From: [Eubacterium] hominis
GTDB taxonomy: Bacteria; Bacillota_I; Bacilli_A; Erysipelotrichales; Erysipelotrichaceae
NCBI GenBank assembly: GCA_014337235.1
Contig: CP060636.1
Location: 3,586,912-3,650,911, forward strand
Length of the DNA stretch: 64,000 nucleotides
Reading direction: 5' to 3'
The notes beneath the pieces were generated by a model. That model saw only the letters and a program-made list of their open reading frames with translations, was not told the origin of the DNA and searched no databases. Below, in pieces: positions 35,282-44,164 of the stretch (within the stretch, counting starts at the first letter, position 1; each line of letters begins with the position of its first letter). The position numbers were made by a program, and so were the translations under genes.

Positions 35282-36157
35282 ATGAAGAAAACATTAGTTC
35301 TATTAAGTACCATTGCGATGGCTCTGACTTTGAGTGCCTGCAGCGATGCAACAGCAAACATTTCTGATGGAAATGAAACACTAATCAGTGTTGGTAGTGA
35401 AAAAGTAACAAAAGAAGATGTATACCAGTCATTAAAAGCTAATATTGGTACTGCGACTCTGGCGAAATTAAAAGCAGAGGTTTACAAAAAAGAAGATATT
35501 AAAGAAACTGATGAAATTAAAAAACAGGCTGATGAAAAACTTGCCCAAATTAAAAAACAGTGGGGCGACAATTATGAAAAGCAGCTGAAATCTGAAGGTT
35601 TCGCAAATGATCAGGAGTTAAAAGAAGCGTATATCTTACCTGCTCTGTATCAGACAGAACTTCAGAAAAAATATGTTACAGAAAACAAAGAAGCATTATT
35701 CAAAAGCTATGTTCCTTATAAAGCACAAATTTTCCAGGCTGATGATGAAACAAAAGCCAATGATGCGCTAAACGCATTAAAGAAAGGCGATAAATTCTCA
35801 GACGTTGTGAAAAAATATGGTACTACATCAACATATGATGGAAGTGAAAAGGTTTATACAAACCAGAGTGGACTTCCTAATGAAGTATTCTCCGCAATGT
35901 CTGGTGCTGGTAAAAAAGGACTTATAGAAAAAGTTATCACATCAACAAATACTTCTACTTCTGTGACATCTTATTACATTGTTAATTTAGTGGAAACAGA
36001 ACCTAAGAATTATGAAGATGAAGCTATTCAGGCAATTGCTGAAACAAGCACCCTGGCTACAGAAGCTACAAAATTCTATTTTAAGAAATACGATATGACG
36101 ATTTATGATATCGACGCATACAACAGCTTGAAAAATAGTGATTTGATCGTACAGTAA
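35282..36157 (+). CDS. PrsA-like foldase lipoprotein with degenerate parvulin domain
   Basis: 291 residues. Lipoprotein signal with lipobox LSAC (Cys20). The helical SurA_N-like portion LISVGSEKVTKEDVYQSLKA is PrsA-like. The expected parvulin domain (about 165-260) keeps ALNALKKGDKFSDVVKKYG but lacks the SHIL His (it reads KAQIF) and the GGxLGY strand, so isomerase activity is doubtful and a chaperone-only role is likely. 13 bases after the intact paralogue and presumably co-transcribed. Confidence 0.8.
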   Translation: MKKTLVLLSTIAMALTLSACSDATANISDGNETLISVGSEKVTKEDVYQSLKANIGTATLAKLKAEVYKKEDIKETDEIKKQADEKLAQIKKQWGDNYEKQLKSEGFANDQELKEAYILPALYQTELQKKYVTENKEALFKSYVPYKAQIFQADDETKANDALNALKKGDKFSDVVKKYGTTSTYDGSEKVYTNQSGLPNEVFSAMSGAGKKGLIEKVITSTNTSTSVTSYYIVNLVETEPKNYEDEAIQAIAETSTLATEATKFYFKKYDMTIYDIDAYNSLKNSDLIVQ

Positions 36158-36183
36158 AAGAGCGAAAGCTCTTTTTCTTTTGG
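36157..36183 (+). terminator. Terminator of the prsA-like pair
   Basis: AAGAGC-GAAA-GCTCTT with a TTTCTTTT tail, directly after the TAA. Confidence 0.9.
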
Positions 36184-36229
36184 TATCGTTTTGTTATAAT
36201 GAATAAGAAAAGAAAGAAGGTAAACATCA

Positions 36230-36625
36230 ATGTGTATTTTTTGTAAAATCGTAAATCATGAAATTCCAAGCAGTGTGGTATATGAAGATGATGATGTATT
36301 AGCATTCTTAGACATCTCTCAAGTCACAAAGGGACATACACTTGTCATTCCTAAAAAACATTATGCAAATTTTATGGAATGTGATCCAGAAGTTATGAAG
36401 CATGTCATGGAGGTTGCACAAAAACTTGCCAAACAAATTATGGACGCAACTCATGCAAACGGTATGAACATTTTAAGTAATGTTAATGAAGTTGCTGGTC
36501 AAAGTGTGCCACACTTTCATATTCATCTGATTCCACGCTATCGTGAAGATGATGCTTGCGTGATTGAATTTAAGGAAAGTGAACCACAGGATTTAAATGA
36601 AGTATTATCACTTATAAAAAAATAA
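36230..36625 (+). CDS. HIT family hydrolase
   Basis: 131-residue nucleotide phosphoramidase/hydrolase-type protein. N-terminal zinc-like CIFCKIV, middle GHTLVIPKKH, and the histidine triad HFHIHLIPRY. Cytoplasmic, general nucleotide housekeeping (Hit/HinT-like). The ribosome site is AGAAGG. TATAAT at about 36193-36198 is a plausible -10. Confidence 0.95.
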   Translation: MCIFCKIVNHEIPSSVVYEDDDVLAFLDISQVTKGHTLVIPKKHYANFMECDPEVMKHVMEVAQKLAKQIMDATHANGMNILSNVNEVAGQSVPHFHIHLIPRYREDDACVIEFKESEPQDLNEVLSLIKK

Positions 36626-36654
36626 TGAAGGAAATTTCTCCTTCATTATTTTTC
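36620..36654. terminator. Two-way terminator
   Basis: AATAATGAAGGA / TCCTTCATTATT with a 6-base loop, between the convergent HIT and Imm5-like genes. It overlaps both ends. Confidence 0.85.
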
Positions 36655-37163
36655 TAACACCTCCATTTGATATTTACTGGGTGTTCTTCATTTTCTATCG
36701 CTACTTGCTTCAGTGAACGATATGCTCTACAAAACTCATTTCTGCCATATTCTTCATAAACAGCTTGTTCAGCTTCTGTACCAGCTTCATGATAGGCAGT
36801 AGCCGCAGCGCCATAAAACAAGAAACCCAACGCATTACTTGGCGTTTGCAAAATTGCACAAGCTGTCGCTATCGCTCTTGATGCCGCAACATCTACAGGA
36901 TCATTTATTGTTTTCACATCATCTCTTGCTGTTTTCAGATATGGTTTTAGTTCTTTTACAGTAATTTCTTTTTCTAAACAGCATTTAACCATATTCATTG
37001 TTTCATTCAAACAGGAAGATGTATAAATCTTTGTATAATATTCTTTCACATAGGAAAGCGCCCATGCAGCCAGTGTTTCCTTGCTTTGAGTATCAATCAA
37101 ATGCATCATATCCATACATTCCTGTCCATTTACATCACCCAACATTTTTCTAAGCTTTGCCAC
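36654..37163 (-). CDS. Imm5-like putative immunity protein
   Basis: 169 residues, all-helical, cytoplasmic. Repeated Ala-rich helices (LAAWALSYVKEYY, VAASRAIATACAIL, ALGFLFYGAAATAYHEAG) and an acidic/Arg surface resemble Imm-5-type immunity proteins of polymorphic toxin systems. I see no toxin next to it. Such proteins also occur alone, guarding against neighbours, so function stays inferred. It ends NIKWRC. It may be co-transcribed with the 37.2-38.0 kb gene, 9 bases upstream. Confidence 0.55.
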   Translation of the reverse strand: MAKLRKMLGDVNGQECMDMMHLIDTQSKETLAAWALSYVKEYYTKIYTSSCLNETMNMVKCCLEKEITVKELKPYLKTARDDVKTINDPVDVAASRAIATACAILQTPSNALGFLFYGAAATAYHEAGTEAEQAVYEEYGRNEFCRAYRSLKQVAIENEEHPVNIKWRC

Positions 37164-37172
37164 TTCAATCCC

Positions 37173-38033
37173 CTATTCTATTTTCTCAATTGTATATTGT
37201 TTGCCATATTTATGACTCATATAATTCTTAAAGTCTTTTTCTTTTTGTAAATTCTGTTTACCACTGACAATGATTTTTTCACCATAAATATCTTCTTTTA
37301 AAATCTTGCCACTGGTATTGATTTCATTATATGTAATCATATAATAAATCGTTTCATCCTTTGTTTCCAGCTTTTCTTCTTTATTAGATACATTGACTTC
37401 CCCTTTTGCGGTGATAGAATAAATATCTAATATCTTATCTTTACTTTCATCATCTTTCGCATTTAAAAAGATTCGATACATAAAACGATAATTTTCCAAT
37501 TCTGGTTCACTTGTAAAATAGAAAGCTGTAAAATCATCAGACAGGATGGAAGACATGTTCTTTTCTAAATATTTCTTAGAATTATCTTTTACCTCATCTA
37601 ATAATGTTTGCGGTATCTGTTTAACATTCTCATAACGCACAGGAAGTCCTTCTACTGTCACTTCTTTTACCACATTGATGGCATTGATATGATAACGGGA
37701 TGCCAAAGTTTCATCATAGGTTGTGCTGATTTTTATTTTATCCCCGTTTTTTAGGTTTTTATTTGGCGTTACTTTATATTCTACCGTATCCATAAATTCC
37801 TGAATACGCTGATTGTAATTCAGGTTTTTATTACGCACGCTCACAACACCAGAGCCATCTTCTCCACGATATAATATTTCAATATCTTTGGTAATATCTA
37901 CACCTGTTGTTCTAAAAAACAATAAATAACAGGTTGTATAAAGACTTAGAATGATCAAAGCCAGACATAATGCAGAAATCATCTTGCTTTTTATCGCATC
38001 TTTGCTTGGCACTTTAAAATGCATATCAGACAT
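37173..38033 (-). CDS. Single-pass membrane protein with a repeated beta domain, unknown
   Basis: 286 residues: cytoplasmic N-terminus, one helix (ISALCLALIILSLYTTCYLLFF), then an outside region. A section near residues 45-130 (DIEILYRGEDGSGVVSVRN, TPNKNLKNGDKIKIST) matches the beta domain that follows the membrane helix in TcaA/YvbJ-like Firmicute envelope proteins; the zinc ribbon they carry in front is absent here. Promoter at 38062-38067 (TATAAT with TGC extension). AGGAGG precedes the ATG. Confidence 0.6.
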   Translation of the reverse strand: MSDMHFKVPSKDAIKSKMISALCLALIILSLYTTCYLLFFRTTGVDITKDIEILYRGEDGSGVVSVRNKNLNYNQRIQEFMDTVEYKVTPNKNLKNGDKIKISTTYDETLASRYHINAINVVKEVTVEGLPVRYENVKQIPQTLLDEVKDNSKKYLEKNMSSILSDDFTAFYFTSEPELENYRFMYRIFLNAKDDESKDKILDIYSITAKGEVNVSNKEEKLETKDETIYYMITYNEINTSGKILKEDIYGEKIIVSGKQNLQKEKDFKNYMSHKYGKQYTIEKIE

Positions 38034-38061
38034 TTATGATCATCCTCCTTTTTTCTGTACT

Positions 38062-38070
38062 ATTATAGCA
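38062..38070 (-). promoter_or_regulatory. Extended -10 promoter
   Basis: Minus-strand TGC-TATAAT about 30 bases before the 286-residue membrane protein gene. No clear -35. Confidence 0.55.
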
Positions 38071-38101
38071 TGCTCCTATTACTTTTTCTATGTACCATTC
38101 C

Positions 38102-38584
38102 TTACGATTTTCTGTATTTTTCCATCAAGGCTTCCTTTACATCCTTACTTACTAGTGCATCGATATTCACATCATATTTCATCATTTCTCGAATAATGGA
38201 ACTGGACACAAAGGCGTATGCAGGCGATGAAAATAAAAGCACAGTTTCGATTTCAGGATTTAAATATTGATTGGCACTTGCGATATCTAATTCATATTCA
38301 TAGTCTTTTACACTTCTGACTCCACGAATTATTGCACAGGCACCATGCTGTTTTGCATATGTTACCGTTAAAGAAGTATCCGCATCTACAATTACATTAT
38401 TTAAATGACTGGTATTGTTTTTTAACATACGCAGACGTTCTTCCTGTGTAAACATTGTCTTTTTCTCACTGTTTTCAAGAATTACAACAATCAGTTCATC
38501 AAATAATCTGCTTGCCCGCTCTATAATATCTAAGTGTCCTTTGGTTAATGGATCAAAGCTTCCTGGAAAAATCGCTTTTTTCAT
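38102..38584 (-). CDS. coaD: Phosphopantetheine adenylyltransferase CoaD
   Basis: Fourth step of CoA synthesis. 160 residues, nucleotidyltransferase fold: GSFDPLTKGHLDIIERA at the start, RGVRSVKDYEYELDIA in the middle, and SSSIIREM near 130, the adenylate-binding set. Its ATG overlaps the rsmD stop (ATGA), an order often seen in Firmicutes. Confidence 0.97.
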   Translation of the reverse strand: MKKAIFPGSFDPLTKGHLDIIERASRLFDELIVVILENSEKKTMFTQEERLRMLKNNTSHLNNVIVDADTSLTVTYAKQHGACAIIRGVRSVKDYEYELDIASANQYLNPEIETVLLFSSPAYAFVSSSIIREMMKYDVNIDALVSKDVKEALMEKYRKS

Positions 38585-39141
38585 AAACTTCCTCTTTTCT
38601 TATAATATGTAATACGTGTAATTCCATATGTTACATCTTTTACTTTTTCAAAACAGCCGACTTGATCTTCAAAAACATCTTCTTTCTGGCTCTCACAGAC
38701 AACATCACCATCATCTTTTACTAAATCAAGTTCATCTAACAGGTTCAGTATTTCATGAATCTGTTGTTTTTTATAAGGTGGATCAAGAAAAACAAGATCA
38801 AATGTTTTTGCTTCTTCTTTTGCCTGTTGTAAAGCACGGTGATAATCCATCTTCCATACCGTTACTTTCTGTTCCACGCCTAATGTTTTCGCATTTGCCT
38901 TGATGGTGCGTATCGCTTTGACACTCACATCACATAACAGACTTGTATCTATGCCTCGACTAATTGCCTCAAAACTCATATTGCCACTACCACCAAATAA
39001 ATCTAACATAGACCCACCATCAAAATATGGTCCAATACGTGAGAAAATTGCTTCTTTCACTTTATCCGTGGTTGGTCTTGTGCCATTTCCTTCTACAGCG
39101 GATATGACTCTTGAACGAAATTCTCCAGCAACGATTCGCAT
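38581..39141 (-). CDS. rsmD: 16S rRNA (guanine966-N2)-methyltransferase RsmD
   Basis: 186 residues. SAM-binding DLFGGSGNMSFEAISRG and catalytic FLDPPYKK are diagnostic; N-terminal MRIVAGEFRSRVI and TRPTTDKVKEAIFS are standard. The start at 39141 has AAGGAG 9 bases before it; the open frame to 39222 is not part of the gene. In an operon with coaD. Confidence 0.96.
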   Translation of the reverse strand: MRIVAGEFRSRVISAVEGNGTRPTTDKVKEAIFSRIGPYFDGGSMLDLFGGSGNMSFEAISRGIDTSLLCDVSVKAIRTIKANAKTLGVEQKVTVWKMDYHRALQQAKEEAKTFDLVFLDPPYKKQQIHEILNLLDELDLVKDDGDVVCESQKEDVFEDQVGCFEKVKDVTYGITRITYYKKRGSL

Positions 39142-39245
39142 TTTTTTCAACTCCTTGTGTATAAAACTTTTTCTACTGGGAAGATTAATAGTGCAACCGA
39201 TAAAACGGTTGTTACCCCCCAATCTTTGTTTCTCCTCTTCCCTTT

Positions 39246-39286
39246 CTTAAAGAACCCTATCCCCTTGGGGTTCTTTTTTCTTTACC
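39246..39286 (+). terminator. Plus-strand terminator-like hairpin over the ftsW/rodA end
   Basis: Plus strand reads AAAGAACCC-TATCCCCTTG-GGGTTCTTT followed by TTTCTTT. The U-tract is on the plus strand, opposite to the overlapping gene. No plus-strand gene ends here, so it may stop antisense transcription or be chance. Confidence 0.4.
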
Positions 39287-40488
39287 CTTTTTACCTTACG
39301 TATGGCTCCCTGACGCCGTATCCTTGATATTACAGCTTGCGAAATCCCAATCGCAGACATAATTGCCATCAAGGAAGATCCACCACTGGATATAAATAAC
39401 AATGGCACACCTGTTAAAGGAATCAGGCCGCCAACACCACCAACATTCAGAATAAAGTGAATAAATATATAACTGGCGGTACCAAATAAAATAATCTTAT
39501 ATCCTTCATTTACTGTATGTTTTGCATAATAAAACAATTGACGGATGATGGTAAGGTAACATAACACAATAAACAAGAACCCAAACAGTCCTAATTCTTC
39601 AATAATAATGGCCAGAATAAAGTCATTGTCTGATTGTGTCAGATAACCATATTTCTGTATAGAGTTACCTAATCCTACCCCTTTTAATCCACCTCGTGCA
39701 ATACCATATAATCCATTAATTGTCTGATAACCATTATTGAAAGGATCCGTAAAAGGATTCGCAGCATTTTCAATACGTACCGCAATATGGCTTAATGGCT
39801 GAATACTCGAAAACAGTTTAACACCAATATCACTCATCAAAACCAAGGCGCCAACACACCCAATCATGATGAGAATCCGCATAATTTTTTGTTGTTTCCT
39901 TAATCCTCTATTACTTGGAATCAAAAAGCATAAGACAGAAATCATCACGAATACCAGCATACTACCAATATCCTTCTGTAAAATGATAGGAATCAGACAC
40001 ATAAAGAAATATATAAACGGCCATTGCATGATTCGCATGAAGTTCCAGCGATTATTTCCTGCAATCGCAACGTATACTGCCATCACAACAATAATGAAGA
40101 CTTTTGCGAATTCTGAGGGCTGAATCGTAACAATCTGCCCGGCTATCGCAAAACGAATCCATGCTTTACTACCATATACTTCTTTAGAAAATTGTGTAGC
40201 AATCAATGCCACCATAATCAAAATGCCGACAATCGGCAATGCTTTTTTTGCCCTTCCCATGTTGAAGTTATTCGCAAAAAATGTCAATAGCAGATAGGAT
40301 ACGATAATAAAGATGCTTTGTTTTATCATTACTTTTACGATATCCATGACGCCGCCTGTCGCATTTCCAACATTTGTTGAAATAATCATCAATGTGCCAA
40401 AGACCACAAGAAGCAAACTTGCAATATGTATCGGCATATCATATTTTTTTGGCATTTTTATTGATACAACGAGATTTTTTATTCGCAT
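39247..40488 (-). CDS. SEDS-family glycosyltransferase FtsW/RodA
   Basis: Peptidoglycan polymerase of the SEDS family, 413 residues, about ten membrane helices. Family landmarks: GSKAWIRFAIAGQIVTIQPSE (membrane helix plus GxxxQPSE), ILQKDIGSMLVFV, GNSIQKYGYLTQSDNDFILA and the final LIPLTGVPLLFISSGGSS. The Asp in QSDNDFI is the catalytic region. FtsW, RodA and SpoVE cannot be told apart here because no partner PBP is nearby. The coding end overlaps a hairpin described separately. Confidence 0.9.
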   Translation of the reverse strand: MRIKNLVVSIKMPKKYDMPIHIASLLLVVFGTLMIISTNVGNATGGVMDIVKVMIKQSIFIIVSYLLLTFFANNFNMGRAKKALPIVGILIMVALIATQFSKEVYGSKAWIRFAIAGQIVTIQPSEFAKVFIIVVMAVYVAIAGNNRWNFMRIMQWPFIYFFMCLIPIILQKDIGSMLVFVMISVLCFLIPSNRGLRKQQKIMRILIMIGCVGALVLMSDIGVKLFSSIQPLSHIAVRIENAANPFTDPFNNGYQTINGLYGIARGGLKGVGLGNSIQKYGYLTQSDNDFILAIIIEELGLFGFLFIVLCYLTIIRQLFYYAKHTVNEGYKIILFGTASYIFIHFILNVGGVGGLIPLTGVPLLFISSGGSSLMAIMSAIGISQAVISRIRRQGAIRKVKRVKKKEPQGDRVL

Positions 40489-40630
40489 CTTTCATGACTC
40501 CTTTCTGCGTGATTTCCTTATAATGATATCATATTCCCTGTAATTTTTCACAATTAATTTATCAAAAGACTTCCATTCTATGAAAAAACCGTTTAAAATA
40601 ATAACGTTGATAGAAAAGGAGTTAATCTAC

Positions 40631-41191
40631 ATGTATATTCATTATGATAATATCGTTAAAGATACAGACAGTGTTGTACGTCAAAAAAGTGAAAAAGTCA
40701 ATCTTCCTTTAAGTGAAGAAGATAAGACTTTGTTACATGATTTATTTGTTTATGTAAAAGACAGTCAGGACGCAGAAATTGCAGAACGTGAAGATCTTCG
40801 TCCAGCAGTTGGTATTGCGGCTATTCAAATTGGTATTCCAAAAAGAATGCTGGCTGTTGTTGTTCCAGGTGAGGAAGAAGATGAAGTCTTTGAATATGCG
40901 CTGGCTAATCCACGCATTGTTTCTGAATCTGTACAAAAGGCCTATTTAAAGAATGGTGAAGGCTGTTTATCAGTAGAAGAAGAACATGAAGGCATTGTCC
41001 CTCGTAGTGCACGTGTGACTGTAAAAGGATATGATTTATTACAAGATAAAGAAGTAACCATTAAGGCTAAAAACTATCTTGCGATTGTTTTACAGCATGA
41101 AATTGATCATTTTTCAGGAACTTTATTCTATGATCGTATCAATGAAGATGATCCATGGCGTGCTATCCAGGATGCCGTTGTGATTGAATAA
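40631..41191 (+). CDS. def: Peptide deformylase
   Basis: Removes N-formyl from new proteins. 186 residues: motif I VGIAAIQIG (Ile instead of the common Pro), motif II EGCLSVEE with metal Cys, motif III LQHEIDHFSG with the HExxH. The length and the Glu-rich insertion (PGEEEDEVFEYAL) are those of Gram-positive type 2 enzymes. ATG at 40631 has AAGGAG 9 bases before; the ATG at 40580 lacks a site. Confidence 0.95.
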   Translation: MYIHYDNIVKDTDSVVRQKSEKVNLPLSEEDKTLLHDLFVYVKDSQDAEIAEREDLRPAVGIAAIQIGIPKRMLAVVVPGEEEDEVFEYALANPRIVSESVQKAYLKNGEGCLSVEEEHEGIVPRSARVTVKGYDLLQDKEVTIKAKNYLAIVLQHEIDHFSGTLFYDRINEDDPWRAIQDAVVIE

Positions 41192-41217
41192 TGCTCTGCT
41201 ATAAGAGCATTTTTTAT
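41190..41217 (+). terminator. Terminator of def
   Basis: ATGCTCT-GCTATA-AGAGCAT then T6. Confidence 0.9.
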
Positions 41218-41256
41218 GGCTTTTTTTGAAGTTTTACGTTTATTCTCTATTTTTTA

Positions 41257-41265
41257 TGCTATAAT
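41257..41265 (+). promoter_or_regulatory. Extended -10 promoter of the RNase J gene
   Basis: TGC-TATAAT 50 bases before the start. The -35 region is T-rich without a clear hexamer. Confidence 0.55.
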
Positions 41266-41314
41266 AATGAAAGATATGGTGCCATCTATATTCTAAATAT
41301 CGAAAGGAGTTAAT

Positions 41315-43168
41315 ATGAATAACTATCATAACAATAAACAAGGCGCACCTAGAACTCATCAAGATCCAACAAGAAACAGTTATAATAAAATGAATACGGA
41401 GCGTAATGACACTTTAATCTATGCATTAGGTGGATTAGGCGAAGTAGGTAAAAATATGTACTGCTTTGAACATGAAAATGAGATTTTGATTGTGGATGCA
41501 GGTGTACGATTCCCAGAGGACAATCTTTTGGGTGTCGATTACGTCATTCCAGATTATGGATATCTGGTAAAAAACAACCGCAAGCGCAAAGTGCTTGTCA
41601 TTACACATGGACATGAGGACCACATTGGTGGTATTCCCTTCCTGTTGAAAAGCGTGGATATTGAAGCAATTTATGCGCCAGCATTTGCAGTTGCTTTGAT
41701 TAATAAAAAATTGGAAGAACGCAAAATGCTTCGCAGTGTGAAGCTGATTGAGATCAATGATCGCAGTTCTTTAAAAATGAATTATTTTACATGTGGTTTC
41801 TTTAATACCACACACTCTATTCCTGATTCCTTGGGAATTTTAATCAATACACCTAATGGCAGAATTGTCACTACCGGCGACTTTAAGTTCGATTTAACAC
41901 CGGTTGGAAACAATGCGGACTATCAGGTCATGGCCTATATGGGACAAATTGGCGTCGATTTATTATTAAGTGATTCCACAAACTCAGGTGTTGAAGACTT
42001 CTCTATTTCAGAGAAAAAAGTCGCACAGGAGATTTTAGATATCATGAAGAAAACCAGCGGTCGTTTAATTGTCGCAACATTTGCATCTAATATATATCGT
42101 GTATCACAGATATTAGAAGCAGCTGTCGCATGTGGCCGTAAGGTAATCATCTTCGGACGCAGTATGGAAAACGTCGTAACGATTGGACGAAAGATGGGTA
42201 AAATCAAAGTTGGCGAACAGCATTTCTTATCCATTGACCAGTTGTCTACAACTCCTGCGAATAAAACATGTATCGTATGTACTGGAAGTCAAGGTGAACC
42301 TCTTGCGGCATTAAGCCGTATTGCCAATGGAACACATCGTTATATCAAACTGATTCCAGGTGATACTGTTATCTTCTCCAGTTCCCCAATTCCAGGAAAT
42401 GGTGCAAGTGTAAATCAGGTTGTCAATAAGCTGTTTCGTGCTGGTGCCAACGTATTAACAAAATCCGTCTTAACCAATCTGCATACAACAGGACATGCCT
42501 CCCAGGAGGAACAAAAGCTGATGCTGCAGTTGATTAAGCCAAAATATTTTATGCCAGTGCATGGTGAATATAAGATGCTGAAGCAGCACAAGGATACAGC
42601 AATAGAAACAGGTATTCCTAGAGAAAACATCTTCACATGTGCAAATGGCGATGTATTGATTTTACGTGATCACAAGGTATATGAAAGCAGCTTTAGAATT
42701 CCTGCAGACGATATCTATGTTGATGGAAATGACATCAGCGGTGTATCAACGGCAGTGCTGAAAGACCGTAAGATCTTAGCGGACAATGGTCTTGTGGCAG
42801 TTATTATCGCAATAGATTCCAAAGACAACAAAGTTCTTTGTAAACCTGTCATTGTATCTCGTGGCTTTGTCTTTATCAAAGACAGCCAGGGACTATTAAA
42901 AGAAGCAGAAATGATTGTGTATGATGCATTGAATGAAAAGATGAAACAACGTACAACCTTCTCTGATTTAAAGAATACCGTACGTGGATCATTAGAACCA
43001 TTCCTTTACAACAAAACGCATCGTAATCCAATCGTAATCCCTGTTATTATAAATTCTAAATCCGCAATGCAGGCAATGGCACAAGCAAGAGCTGCCAGAA
43101 TGGCTGGTAAACGTATTCCTAGAAACAATGTAGCACCTGCTACTGAAAAACAAGAAAAAGCTGAATAA
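41315..43168 (+). CDS. Ribonuclease J
   Basis: Dual endo/5'-exonuclease of the metallo-beta-lactamase/beta-CASP family, core of RNA decay in Firmicutes. 617 residues: HGHEDHIGGIPFLL, later GDFKFDLTP, beta-CASP region with VATFASNIYRVSQI, TGSQGEPLAALSRIA, TGHASQEEQKLML and PVHGEYKMLKQH. An unusual N-terminal tail of about 35 residues rich in N, H and R (NNYHNNKQGAPRTHQDPTRN) precedes the core. AAAGGAGTTAAT precedes the ATG. RNase J1 versus J2 cannot be assigned with certainty, but the metal ligands are intact. Confidence 0.95.
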   Translation: MNNYHNNKQGAPRTHQDPTRNSYNKMNTERNDTLIYALGGLGEVGKNMYCFEHENEILIVDAGVRFPEDNLLGVDYVIPDYGYLVKNNRKRKVLVITHGHEDHIGGIPFLLKSVDIEAIYAPAFAVALINKKLEERKMLRSVKLIEINDRSSLKMNYFTCGFFNTTHSIPDSLGILINTPNGRIVTTGDFKFDLTPVGNNADYQVMAYMGQIGVDLLLSDSTNSGVEDFSISEKKVAQEILDIMKKTSGRLIVATFASNIYRVSQILEAAVACGRKVIIFGRSMENVVTIGRKMGKIKVGEQHFLSIDQLSTTPANKTCIVCTGSQGEPLAALSRIANGTHRYIKLIPGDTVIFSSSPIPGNGASVNQVVNKLFRAGANVLTKSVLTNLHTTGHASQEEQKLMLQLIKPKYFMPVHGEYKMLKQHKDTAIETGIPRENIFTCANGDVLILRDHKVYESSFRIPADDIYVDGNDISGVSTAVLKDRKILADNGLVAVIIAIDSKDNKVLCKPVIVSRGFVFIKDSQGLLKEAEMIVYDALNEKMKQRTTFSDLKNTVRGSLEPFLYNKTHRNPIVIPVIINSKSAMQAMAQARAARMAGKRIPRNNVAPATEKQEKAE

Positions 43169-43196
43169 AGTGAAGTCATGTGCTTCACTTTTTCTT
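43167..43196 (+). terminator. Terminator of the RNase J gene
   Basis: AAGTGAAG-TCATGTG-CTTCACTT, T-rich tail. Confidence 0.9.
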
Positions 43197-43265
43197 CATC
43201 AATTTTTCATGGTGTTCTATACATAAATATGATAAAATAATAAAGAATGTGAAAGGAGTGTTCCT

Positions 43266-44135
43266 GTGAAGAAATTATTAAAAATCTTATCTGTATTAGT
43301 GATTCTCGCCTTACTTTTGGCTGGTGTCTTCTTCTACAGTATTTATATATCCGTTGACCGTGTATCCTTAAATTATACAACCCTTACCTCACCTAAAATA
43401 TCTGCGGATATGAATGATATTAAAATTGCTATGATATCTGATATCAAATACAATGGGTTTATGGGAAAAGATCGATTAACAAAGATGATCAATGAATTAA
43501 ATGATGCAAATTGTGATATTGTATTATTTGGTGGTGACATGTTTGATAATCCTGCCACCAAAGAACCAGACAGTGCAGTTGTTAAAGAATTGACGGATAT
43601 CTTAAAAAGTATTCAGGCTCCTTTAGGTAAATTTGCGGTATTGGGTGATCAGGATCAAGTTAATGACGATGTTAAAAATATTGTTTCTGATATCCTTTAT
43701 CAATCTAATTTTGAAATATTAACAAATCAGGCAATCCGTATTCGTAATCATACAAAAAACAGTATTACCTTGGTTGGTATTGATTCTTTGATCAATGGCA
43801 ATCCAAATCCTGACAGTGCCTTTAAAACGATTAGTGAGGATGAATACAATATCGTATTGACACACTGCCCTGATCTTATTTCAAGTGCAGACTTCAACAG
43901 CAATTATGTAGATGCGATGTTCGCCGGTCATTCTCTTGGTGGACAGATTTATTTACCTGTCATTGGGCCATTAAAAACCTTTGATGGCGCAAGAAGTTAT
44001 AATCATGGCATGTATACTGTGAATAAAACGAAATTGTTTGTGTCCAATGGTCTTGGCACCATTGATATTGATATGCGTTTATTCGCCCCACCGGAAATTA
44101 TGATCTTCCGTTTGCAAAATGGAAATGCCGCTTAA
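43266..44135 (+). CDS. Metallophosphoesterase-fold membrane protein with altered active site
   Basis: 289 residues. An N-terminal anchor (ILSVLVILALLLAGVFFYSIYI) puts the domain outside the cell, as in YkuE-type enzymes. The phosphoesterase strands are all present but metal ligands differ: SDLH is SDIK (His to Lys61), GGD is kept in FGGDMFDN, GNHD is GDQD (residues 127-130; Asn and His lost), and GHTHGGQ is GHSLGGQ (221-227; His to Leu). LTHCPD is intact. Three canonical ligand or catalytic positions are therefore changed, and a binding role or new chemistry is likely. GTG start with AAGGAG 9 bases upstream. Monocistronic. Confidence 0.85.
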   Translation: MKKLLKILSVLVILALLLAGVFFYSIYISVDRVSLNYTTLTSPKISADMNDIKIAMISDIKYNGFMGKDRLTKMINELNDANCDIVLFGGDMFDNPATKEPDSAVVKELTDILKSIQAPLGKFAVLGDQDQVNDDVKNIVSDILYQSNFEILTNQAIRIRNHTKNSITLVGIDSLINGNPNPDSAFKTISEDEYNIVLTHCPDLISSADFNSNYVDAMFAGHSLGGQIYLPVIGPLKTFDGARSYNHGMYTVNKTKLFVSNGLGTIDIDMRLFAPPEIMIFRLQNGNAA

Positions 44136-44164
44136 ACATCTGTGCTATGCAGATGTTTTTTTCT
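44133..44164 (+). terminator. Terminator of the metallophosphoesterase-like gene
   Basis: AAACATCTG-TGCTATG-CAGATGTTT then T4. Confidence 0.9.
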
